Shown piece by piece: positions 57,691 through 64,000 of a stretch of DNA of 64,000 bases. A program made the position numbers and the translations under genes. Numbering within the stretch: position 1 is the stretch's first letter; every line of letters starts with the position of its first letter. The notes below the pieces were generated by a model. The model searched no databases and was not told the origin of the DNA. It saw nothing but the letters and a program-made list of their open reading frames with translations. This DNA comes from Geobacter sp. AOG2 (GTDB lineage: Bacteria > Desulfobacterota > Desulfuromonadia > Geobacterales > Pseudopelobacteraceae), in the NCBI RefSeq assembly GCF_019972295.1, contig NZ_BLJA01000001.1, forward strand, positions 1 through 64,000. The letters run 5' to 3'.

Positions 57691-58340
57691 TCCGTCGCGC
57701 GCTTGAACAGGGGGCGAAGGAGATGGGCCTGGAGATCTCGGAGGAGAATATCCTGGCTTTCGAACTCTTCGCCGATCAACTCAAAAAGTGGAATCGCAAG
57801 ATCAATCTCACCGCCATCATCTCCGATGAAGAGATTGCGGTGAAGCACATTCTCGATGCCCTGGTATTTGCCGGCTGCGTGCGCGATGGCGAGAAGGTGC
57901 TGGATATGGGCTCCGGGGCAGGGGTGCCGGCCATCCCCTTGAAGATCGTCAAACCCTCGGTTCCGGTCACCTCCGTGGATGCGGTCGGAAAAAAGATCCT
58001 CTTCCAGCGCCATGTGGCCCGCCTCCTGAAATTCGTCGGCTTCGAGGCTATCCACGCCCGGGTGGAGGAGTTGTGCCGTACCCATGGTCACGGCTTCGAT
58101 CTGATCACCTCGCGGGCCTTTTCGCGCCTGGAGCAATTTGTCGGTTTTGCCGCGCCGCTGTTGGCGGAGGGGGGGCGGCTGGTCGCCATGAAGGGTCCGG
58201 GCGCCGCCGATGAAATCCAAGCGGATGAAGAGCGTCTTGCCGCCCTGGGGTTTGAAATCGTGTCGGTCACGCCCTATCGGTTGCCGTTCAACAAGGGCGA
58301 ACGTAACCTGATAGGGGTTACAGCCCGCAAAGCCGCTTGA
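57687..58340 (+). CDS. rsmG: 16S rRNA (guanine527-N7)-methyltransferase RsmG (GidB)
   Basis: 217-residue SAM-dependent methyltransferase. 'KKWNRKINLTAI' near residue 35, the SAM loop 'VLDMGSGAGVPAIPLKIV' (about 70) and 'FDLITSRAFSRLEQFV' are family hallmarks. The start is a GTG overlapping the mnmG stop (GTGA). In many genomes parA-parB follow rsmG; here they do not. Confidence 0.93.
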   Translation: MIRRALEQGAKEMGLEISEENILAFELFADQLKKWNRKINLTAIISDEEIAVKHILDALVFAGCVRDGEKVLDMGSGAGVPAIPLKIVKPSVPVTSVDAVGKKILFQRHVARLLKFVGFEAIHARVEELCRTHGHGFDLITSRAFSRLEQFVGFAAPLLAEGGRLVAMKGPGAADEIQADEERLAALGFEIVSVTPYRLPFNKGERNLIGVTARKAA

Positions 58341-58570
58341 AATGGGCATTTGGGGGCCGAAATTCCAAAAATCGCCGCTGACGCCGTTTCCGGGGCGCGT
58401 TCAGGTGCAGGGTTGCCTCGGCGGCCCGGACGCCTTGAAAGGAAAATTTGGGCGTTTTGTTTCGTATGTCGTCTGAAACGGGCGTTTTGGCATAGAATGG
58501 AGTTGCAGACCGCTGGATTCTGAACTAAAGTGACCAGAGAAGAGTGTAATTATAGTAGGGGAGATGAGTC
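58341..58570. other. Intergenic region, no clear feature
   Basis: About 230 bases after rsmG. It holds two similar 'gggcgttttg' stretches (near 58451 and 58481) and a possible weak promoter TTGCAG-17-TAAAGT near 58504-58532. No gene recognised. Confidence 0.35.
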
Positions 58571-58672
58571 ATGGGGAAAATCATCTGTCCGGAGATGATG
58601 ACGGCGCATCTTTCCCCGTGCGCCACGAACGAGAGCGCCACGGCGCGCATGCTCGACCCGAGGCTCGCATAA
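58571..58672 (+). CDS. Possible 33-codon small open frame ahead of ybgC
   Basis: MGKIICPEMMTAHLSPCATN and on to a TAA three bases before the ybgC start, preceded by a fair ribosome site (GGGGAGATGAGTC). It is too short to judge by composition and no family is recognised. It could be a leader that couples translation to ybgC, a small protein, or chance. Confidence 0.3.
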   Translation: MGKIICPEMMTAHLSPCATNESATARMLDPRLA

Positions 58673-58675
58673 CAC

Positions 58676-59077
58676 ATGGACATCCGCATCTATTACGAGG
58701 ACACCGACGCAGCGGGCGTGGTCTACCATGCCAGCTACCTGAAATTTTTTGAACGGGCCAGAACGGAATACTTCCGGGAACGGGGCCTTGGGGTGGCGGA
58801 ACTCGCCGATGCCGGCTTCGTCTTTCCCGTGATCCGCATGGAGATCGATTTCAAGGCGCCCGCCCTGCACGATGAGCTGGTCTCGATCATTACCCGCCCG
58901 GAACGGGTTGGGGGCTCATCTTTTACGGTACGGCAACAGGCGGTGCGCCAATCGGACGGCCGGCTTCTGGTGGAGGCGCAAGTCAGCCTCGCCTGTATCG
59001 GCCCGCAACGCAAGGCGCGACGGATTCCGCAGGAGATCCGGCGCGTGCTAGAGGAAGGGGCGGTACAGGAGGCATGA
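58676..59077 (+). CDS. ybgC: YbgC-like acyl-CoA thioesterase (4HBT fold)
   Basis: 133-residue hot-dog-fold thioesterase. The active-site helix 'YYEDTDAAGVVYHASYLKFF' has Asp11 and His18 in the positions of the YbgC catalytic pair, and 'ERARTEYFRERGL' follows. YbgC usually accompanies tol-pal genes, which are not seen here; instead it overlaps mqnC by 4 bases, so it may serve another acyl-CoA step. The symbol is by similarity. Confidence 0.85.
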   Translation: MDIRIYYEDTDAAGVVYHASYLKFFERARTEYFRERGLGVAELADAGFVFPVIRMEIDFKAPALHDELVSIITRPERVGGSSFTVRQQAVRQSDGRLLVEAQVSLACIGPQRKARRIPQEIRRVLEEGAVQEA

Positions 59078-60144
59078 CAACGCAACAAACCGTGGATACC
59101 GCCGCCGGAACGCGCATCGAGCGCGGAGAGGCGTTACGCCTGCTGCAGGGCGCCGAACTGCTGGAGCTGGGGATTTGTGCCGACAGAATACGTCGCAAAC
59201 TCCACCCGGAGGGGATGGTGTCGTTCGTCGTCGACCGCAACGTCAACTACACCAACATCTGCGACTCGAAATGCGCCTTTTGCGCCTTCTACCGCGACGG
59301 CGCCGCGGCGGACGCCTATGTGCTCACCCAGGAGGAAATCTTCGCCAAGATCGATGAACTGGTGAGGCTGGACGGCACGCAGCTCCTCATGCAGGGGGGG
59401 CTCAACCCCGATCTGAAGATCGATTTTTTCGAGCAGTTGTTCCGCGAGATCAAGGCGCGTTTTCCTTCGGTGCAGAACCACTCCCTTTCGCCGGCCGAGG
59501 TGGTCTGCATAGCGAAGAACTCCGGGCTTGAGCTGGATGAAACCCTGAAACGGCTCAAACGGGCCGGTCTCGATTCGATCCCCGGCGGCGGGGCCGAGAT
59601 CCTGGTGGACGAGGTTCGCGGCAGCATCTCTCCCAACAAGATCGGCTGGCGCCAGTGGGCCGAGGTCATGTCCAAGGCAGCGGGGCTCGGCATGCCGACC
59701 ACCGCCACCATGATGTTCGGCAGCCGGGAGAAGCCGGAGGACATCGTCGAACACCTGTTCCGGGTGCGGGAGATCCAGGACGGGGGCGGCTCGTTTACCG
59801 CGTTCATCCCCTGGACCTACCAGCCGGGGAATACGGAACTGGGGGGCGACACCGCCACCGGCGTGGAATACCTGAAGGTGCTGGCCCTGGCCCGCATCGT
59901 GCTGGACAACATCCCCAACATCCAGGCCAGTTGGGTCACCCAGGGGGCCAAGATGGCGCAGGTCGCCCTCTTTTTCGGGGCCAACGACCTGGGGGGCACC
60001 ATGCTGGAGGAAAACGTCGTTGCCGCGGCCGGCTGCAGTTTCCGCATGTCCCGGGAAGAGATGATCGATCTTATTCGCGGGGCCGGTTTTCGTGCCGTCC
60101 AGCGTACCACTACCTATCACATCCTAAAGGAGTTTCCGGCTTGA
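59074..60144 (+). CDS. mqnC: Cyclic dehypoxanthinyl futalosine synthase MqnC (radical SAM)
   Basis: 356-residue radical SAM enzyme of the futalosine menaquinone pathway that cyclises dehypoxanthine futalosine. The cluster motif is CxxxCxxC in 'NYTNICDSKCAFCAFYRD' (about residues 60-75), with 'GGLNPDLKIDFFEQLF', 'SLSPAEVVCIA', 'IPGGGAEIL', 'TTATMMFG' and 'FIPWTYQPGNT' downstream, as in MqnC rather than MqnE. It points to menaquinone-based anaerobic respiration. It overlaps ybgC by 4 bases and rnd by 4 bases. Confidence 0.9.
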   Translation: MTTQQTVDTAAGTRIERGEALRLLQGAELLELGICADRIRRKLHPEGMVSFVVDRNVNYTNICDSKCAFCAFYRDGAAADAYVLTQEEIFAKIDELVRLDGTQLLMQGGLNPDLKIDFFEQLFREIKARFPSVQNHSLSPAEVVCIAKNSGLELDETLKRLKRAGLDSIPGGGAEILVDEVRGSISPNKIGWRQWAEVMSKAAGLGMPTTATMMFGSREKPEDIVEHLFRVREIQDGGGSFTAFIPWTYQPGNTELGGDTATGVEYLKVLALARIVLDNIPNIQASWVTQGAKMAQVALFFGANDLGGTMLEENVVAAAGCSFRMSREEMIDLIRGAGFRAVQRTTTYHILKEFPA

Positions 60145-61295
60145 TATCTCTAACCCGGCAGGCCGGAACGTGTGAAATCGTCACTACCGCACCACGCCTG
60201 AAAGAACTGGCAGCCCATCTCTGCCGGCACCACGAATTGGCCGTAGATCTGGAGATGGATTCGCTCCACCATTATCGGGAGAAGGTCTGCCTGATCCAGA
60301 TATCGACCCGCAGCGAAAGCTGGCTGATCGACCCGCTGGCGCTGGAGGACCTGTCCCCGCTGGCCGCGCCGTTGGGCAATCCGGCGATCCTGATCGTGAT
60401 GCACGGCTCGGATTACGATATCCGTTCCCTGCACCGCGACTTCGGCATCGAGGTGCAAAACCTCTTCGACACCATGATTGCGGCGCGCTTTCTGGGCATC
60501 GCCGAGTTCGGCCTTGCTGCCTTGCTCAGGGCGCGTTTCGGCATCGAACTGGACAAGAAGTACCAGAAGGCCGACTGGAGCAAGCGGCCGCTCAGCCCGG
60601 AGATGTGCGCCTATGCCTCGGCCGATACGTCCGACCTGCTGCCCCTGTATGACCAACTGCACGCCGAACTGGCCGCGAAAGGCCGCCTCGGTTGGCAGGA
60701 GGAGGAATGCGCCCTGGTGTGCCGGGCGCGGGTCAGCGAAAAGGAGGGGCCGCTGTTTCTCTCCTGCAAGGGAGCGGGAAAGCTCAAAGGCCGCAGCCTG
60801 GCGGCACTGGAAGGGTTGCTGCGCTATCGCGACCAGCAGGCCCGGCTCCTGGACCGGCCCCCCTTCAAGGTAATGTCTGCCGAAACGCTCCTGGAGGCGG
60901 CGGAGAAGAAGCCCCGCTCCCTGAGCGAGTTGTCCGGTATCAAGGGCATGACCCCCAAACAGCTCCATCGCCACGGTCCGGCCTTGCTGGCGGCGGTCTC
61001 GACCGCCCTGGAACTGCCCGAGGATCTGTTGCCCCGGTTCCCGCGCACCCGGAGGGAAGAACCGTCCGATGGTGCCAAGGAACGGCTCAAGAGGCTCAAG
61101 TCGTGGCGCGAAAGATCGAGTGCAGCCCTGGGGCTTGAACCGGGGGTGGTTGCCCCCAATTGGCTTCTGGAGGCTGTGGCGGAGGTGAATGCCGCCTCTC
61201 CCGCCGACCTGGACGGAGTCGCCGGGATGCGGGAGTGGCAGAAAGGGCTCTACGGAAGAGAGCTGATCGAGGTGCTTGAAGCTGATGGACAATGA
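60141..61295 (+). CDS. rnd: Ribonuclease D-like 3'-5' exonuclease with HRDC domain
   Basis: 384 residues. DEDDy exonuclease motifs: 'LAVDLEMDSLHHY' (Asp/Glu), 'VMHGSDYDIRSLH' (Asp) and 'CAYASADTSDLLPLY' (Tyr, Asp). An HRDC domain follows (about 210-295) with 'LSELSGIKGMTPKQLHRHG', and a further helical C-terminal region (about 320-384). The likely role is tRNA 3'-end trimming. The start is a TTG overlapping the mqnC stop (TTGA), supported by AAAGGAG eight bases upstream; the frame extends much further left only as a shadow of mqnC. Confidence 0.88.
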   Translation: MISLTRQAGTCEIVTTAPRLKELAAHLCRHHELAVDLEMDSLHHYREKVCLIQISTRSESWLIDPLALEDLSPLAAPLGNPAILIVMHGSDYDIRSLHRDFGIEVQNLFDTMIAARFLGIAEFGLAALLRARFGIELDKKYQKADWSKRPLSPEMCAYASADTSDLLPLYDQLHAELAAKGRLGWQEEECALVCRARVSEKEGPLFLSCKGAGKLKGRSLAALEGLLRYRDQQARLLDRPPFKVMSAETLLEAAEKKPRSLSELSGIKGMTPKQLHRHGPALLAAVSTALELPEDLLPRFPRTRREEPSDGAKERLKRLKSWRERSSAALGLEPGVVAPNWLLEAVAEVNAASPADLDGVAGMREWQKGLYGRELIEVLEADGQ

Positions 61296-62238
61296 AACAC
61301 GCACGGAACAACCCTACCTGAGTATCGTCATACCGGTCTACAACGAGGAGGGCAATCTCGGCCCCCTGATGGAGAGGCTCTATCCTGCCGTCCAGGGGAC
61401 CGGCCGGCCGTTCGAGATCATCTTTACCAACGACGGTTCCCGTGACCGCTCCCTGGAGATCCTGCGCGGGATGGTGCGGGAGTATCCCGGGGTCAAGGTG
61501 ATCGAGTTCAACGGCAACTTCGGCCAACACATGGCCATCCTGGCGGCCTTCGAGGTGTCCCGGGGGGAGATCGTCATCACCCTGGACGCCGATCTGCAGA
61601 ACCCGCCCGAGGAGATCCCGCGCCTGGTGGCGGAGATCGAAAAAGGGCACGACGTGGTCGGCACCATCCGTCAAAAACGCCAGGATACCTTTTTCAGGAG
61701 ATCCGCCTCGCGCATCGTGAACATCACCACCAACCGGATCACCGGCATGCAGATGCAGGATTACGGCTGCATGCTGCGGGCCTACCACCGTTACGTGGTG
61801 GACAACATCAACCGTTGCCGGGAAGCCACCACCTTCATCCCGGCCCTGGCCCAGACCTTTGCCTCCAATCCCACGGAGATCGAGGTGGGACACGCCGAGA
61901 GGATGGAGGGGGAGAGCAAGTATTCGTTCTATAGCCTGATCCGGCTCAATTTCGACCTGATGACCGGTTTTTCGGTGGTGCCGCTCCAGATCTTCGCCCT
62001 GTTCGGCATCTGCACCGCCCTGTTTTCCCTGGTATTCGCCCTGTTCCTGCTGGTGCGGCGCTTCATCGTCGGGGCGGAGGTGGAGGGGGTCTTCACCCTG
62101 TTCGCCATCCTGTTCTTCTTCGTCGGCATCATCATCTTCGGCATCGGCATCGTGGGCGAGTATGTCGGCAGGATCTACCAGGAAGTGCGCAAACGGCCAC
62201 GGTATGTGGTGCGTCAGACCTACGGGTTCGAAGAATAG
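61285..62238 (+). CDS. ArnC-like family 2 glycosyltransferase
   Basis: 317 residues. GT-A fold with 'LSIVIPVYNEEGNLGPLMER', 'FTNDGSRDRSLEIL' and the DxD site 'VITLDADLQNPPEEIPRLV'; the C-terminal half has two membrane helices (about 230-255 and 268-295). The closest named enzyme is ArnC, which transfers 4-deoxy-4-formamido-L-arabinose to undecaprenyl phosphate; DPM1/GtrB-like transferases share the fold. The ArnA-type genes that follow favour ArnC. The start at 61285 overlaps rnd by 11 bases. Repeat R5 begins two bases after the stop codon. Confidence 0.85.
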   Translation: MDNETRTEQPYLSIVIPVYNEEGNLGPLMERLYPAVQGTGRPFEIIFTNDGSRDRSLEILRGMVREYPGVKVIEFNGNFGQHMAILAAFEVSRGEIVITLDADLQNPPEEIPRLVAEIEKGHDVVGTIRQKRQDTFFRRSASRIVNITTNRITGMQMQDYGCMLRAYHRYVVDNINRCREATTFIPALAQTFASNPTEIEVGHAERMEGESKYSFYSLIRLNFDLMTGFSVVPLQIFALFGICTALFSLVFALFLLVRRFIVGAEVEGVFTLFAILFFFVGIIIFGIGIVGEYVGRIYQEVRKRPRYVVRQTYGFEE

Positions 62239-62239
62239 G

Positions 62240-62520
62240 AGGTTGTTGAAAAACAGCCATCTTAGCGCCTAACGGCGTCCCGCTAGACGGGATGACTACA
62301 CTATCGCTCCGTCACCGATAATTATGCTCACGCATAATTATACGCCGCCGTCCTCGAACGCCACCTTGTGCGGCGTAGCGCTGCTACGCCTCCGCGGTTT
62401 TTTTAGCAGAGCCGTTCCGGCTCTGTCCCTGCGGGATGAACTGCGCTGCGCTCCGTCACCGATAATCGCCGAAGGCGATTATACTGCGGGTGCGACGATC
62501 TGACTATTTTTGAACAACCT
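62240..62520 (-). repeat. Interspersed inverted-repeat element, copy R5 (long form)
   Basis: 281 bp, inverse orientation: AGGTTGTTGAAAAACAGCC at the left and GACTATTTTTGAACAACCT at the right. It carries the ATAATTATGC/GCATAATTAT arm, the GTAGCGCTGCTACGCC core and an extra 'tccgtcaccgataatcgccg' module with 'gccgttccggctctg'. It occupies nearly the whole gap between the ArnC-like and formyltransferase genes. Confidence 0.85.
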
Positions 62521-62547
62521 GAGCGGATAATTGAAAATAACCATTTC

Positions 62548-63462
62548 ATGGGAAAAACAGTGCAAGCCGACAAACTGATAATCTGCGCCTACCATAATGT
62601 GGGCTATCGCTGCATCGAGGAGTTGTTGCGCCAGGGGGCGGACATCGCCCTGATCTTCACCCACGAGGATTCGCCCACGGAGGAGATCTGGTTCAAGTCG
62701 GTGCGCGAGCTGGCGGATGCCCACGGCATCCCGTACCTGACCACGGACATCTCCCTTCCGGAGAACGTGGCGCGGGTGCGGGCCATCGCGCCGGACTTCC
62801 TCTTCTCCTTCTACTACCGCAACATGATAAAACCGGCGGTGCTGGAGATCCCGAAGCGGGGCGCGTTCAACCTGCACGGCTCGTACCTGCCCAGGTACCG
62901 CGGCCGGGTGCCGGTCAACTGGGCGGTGATCAACGGCGAGAGCGAAACCGGGGCGACCCTGCATCACATGGTGGAGAAGCCGGACGCCGGCGCTATCGTG
63001 GACCAGGAGCGGGTGGAGATCGCCTTCACCGACACGGCTTTCGATGTCTTCAACAAGGTTACCGACGCGGCGGCGGCGGTCATTGCCCGCGCCTGGCCGC
63101 AGGTCCGGGAGGGGAGGGCGGCGTGCATCCCCATGAACCTGGCGGAAGGCGCCTACTTCGGCGGCCGCAAGCCCGCCGACGGCCAAATCGACTGGCGGCA
63201 AAGCGCCGTGCGGATCTACAACCTGATCCGCGGCGTGACCCACCCCTACCCCGGCGCGTTCAGCCACCTGGACGGCCAAAAGGTCGTCATCTGGTCCGCC
63301 TGGCCGGTGGCGGGGAGCGGGGAACCGGGGCGCATCGTGTCGCTTCGCCCGTTTCTGGTCGGCACCGGGGAAGGGCTGCTGGAGATCCGGTCGCTCCAGG
63401 CGGAGAACGGGGCCGAGGTCGCCGCAATGGAATTTACCACGGATGCACGGCAGTTTACGTAA
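62548..63462 (+). CDS. ArnA-like UDP-L-Ara4N formyltransferase (stand-alone)
   Basis: 304 residues of the methionyl-tRNA/ArnA formyltransferase family. 'RGAFNLHGSYLPRYRGRVPV' provides the catalytic Asn-His pair and 'GATLHHMVEKPDAGAIVDQ' the catalytic Asp. The N-terminus 'KLIICAYHNVGYRCIEELLR' is typical of ArnA N-domains, and the C-terminal 'RIYNLIRGVTHPYPGAFSHL' fits too. In E. coli this is the N-terminal half of ArnA; here it is its own gene. It uses 10-formyl-tetrahydrofolate on UDP-4-amino-4-deoxy-L-arabinose. No strong ribosome site precedes the ATG. Confidence 0.88.
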   Translation: MGKTVQADKLIICAYHNVGYRCIEELLRQGADIALIFTHEDSPTEEIWFKSVRELADAHGIPYLTTDISLPENVARVRAIAPDFLFSFYYRNMIKPAVLEIPKRGAFNLHGSYLPRYRGRVPVNWAVINGESETGATLHHMVEKPDAGAIVDQERVEIAFTDTAFDVFNKVTDAAAAVIARAWPQVREGRAACIPMNLAEGAYFGGRKPADGQIDWRQSAVRIYNLIRGVTHPYPGAFSHLDGQKVVIWSAWPVAGSGEPGRIVSLRPFLVGTGEGLLEIRSLQAENGAEVAAMEFTTDARQFT

Positions 63463-63480
63463 CAGACTGTTGAATAACTC

Positions 63481-63600
63481 AGGCTGTTCAAAAATAGTCA
63501 GATCGTTGCATCCGCAGAAAAGCCCCGCGGAAGCGTAGCAAGGCTACGCTGCACAAGGGGTTTTCGAGGACGGCAGCGAGAGGACTGTTTTCAACAACCT
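63481..63600 (+). repeat. Interspersed inverted-repeat element, copy R6 (short form, diverged)
   Basis: 120 bp: AGGCTGTTCAAAAATAGTC ... GGACTGTTTTCAACAACCT, with base changes from R1 and R4 in both ends and core (GCGTAGCAAGGCTACGC). It lies between the formyltransferase and decarboxylase genes. Confidence 0.82.
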
Positions 63601-63618
63601 CTCAAGGAGAAATAGAGC

Positions 63619-64000
63619 ATGAAAGTACTGATCTTGGGCGTCAACGGCTTCATCGGCAACGCACTCACCCACCGTATCCTCACCACCACCGACTGGGAGG
63701 TCCATGGCCTGGACATGGCCTGCGACAAGCTGGAGCGCTCCCTGGGGGATTCCCGGTTCCACTTCCTGGAGGGAGACATCACCATCAACAAGGAGTGGAT
63801 CGAGTATAATATCAAGAAGTGCGACGTCGTGTTGCCGCTGGTTGCCATCGCAACGCCGGTTACCTACGTCAAGGACCCGCTGCGGGTCTTTGAGCTGGAT
63901 TTCGAGGAAAACCTCAAGATCATCAGGCTGTGCCACAAGTACAAGAAACGGGTCATCTTCCCCTCCACCTCCGAGGTGTACGGCATGTCGCCCGACCGGG
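63619..64000 (+). CDS. ArnA-like UDP-glucuronic acid decarboxylase, 5' part
   Basis: The first 127 codons; cut by the window end. '[20 protein letters not shown]' is the NAD-binding loop of the extended SDR family, and '[20 protein letters not shown]', '[20 protein letters not shown]', '[15 protein letters not shown]' and '[15 protein letters not shown]' match the C-terminal domain of E. coli ArnA very closely. The product oxidatively decarboxylates UDP-glucuronate to the 4-keto pentose, the entry to L-Ara4N. AAGGAG precedes the ATG. Confidence 0.9.
   Translation, partial: MKVLILGVNGFIGNALTHRILTTTDWEVHGLDMACDKLERSLGDSRFHFLEGDITINKEWIEYNIKKCDVVLPLVAIATPVTYVKDPLRVFELDFEENLKIIRLCHKYKKRVIFPSTSEVYGMSPDR

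Overview
The window looks like a stretch of a Geobacteraceae-type chromosome (Desulfuromonadota) around the replication origin. This is inferred from gene content: two tandem exosortase-associated TIGR04073 proteins, a futalosine menaquinone gene (mqnC), a fused CobA/HemD protein, a CcsB-type cytochrome c assembly protein, and the order gyrB-recF-dnaN-dnaA // rpmH-rnpA-yidD-yidC. The genus is not resolved. dnaA points left and rpmH points right; most genes left of about 47 kb are on the minus strand and nearly all right of it are on the plus strand. DnaA-box clusters lie on both sides of dnaA.

Layout. 0-6.4 kb: start of a secreted protein, FmdB zinc ribbon, galU, two TIGR04073 proteins, a family-B DNA polymerase and a 2-Cys peroxiredoxin. 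6.4-15.4 kb: an ANTAR-like remnant, an unknown 102-residue protein and a short PII protein leading into kdpABCDE (high-affinity K+ uptake and its two-component control). 15.7-23 kb: a large hybrid sensor kinase, a DUF1318 lipoprotein and an AsmA/YdbH-like protein. 23-29.7 kb: tetrapyrrole cluster (siroheme synthase N-domain, ccsB, hemA, hemC, cobA/hemD) interrupted by sfsA and a repeat. 29.9-41.5 kb: thioredoxin and TlpA-like protein, truA, hslO, an M1-type peptidase, a small membrane protein behind a likely sigma-54 promoter, a nuclease-helicase, a 2-hydroxyacid dehydrogenase, a glycine-zipper lipoprotein, and DUF4337 and DUF1003 membrane proteins. 41.7-50.7 kb: origin block. 50.9-58.3 kb: an EndoQ-UvrD fusion, mnmE, mnmG and rsmG, with three parS-like sites. 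58.6-64 kb: ybgC, mqnC, rnd, then an arn-type set for 4-amino-4-deoxy-L-arabinose (ArnC-like transferase, separate formyltransferase, separate decarboxylase) cut by the window end.

The most striking non-coding feature is a family of six imperfect-inverted-repeat elements (120-281 bp, ends AGGTTGTT(C/G)AAAAA) in intergenic spaces. They come in short and long modular forms and often sit within a few bases of a start or stop codon; two lie inside the arn gene set. Other points of interest are two fused repair-type enzymes (PHP/EndoQ with UvrD carrying two clamp-binding-like motifs, and a RecB-type nuclease with an XPD/DinG-type helicase), an intrinsic terminator embedded antisense in truA, and parS sites without parAB beside them.
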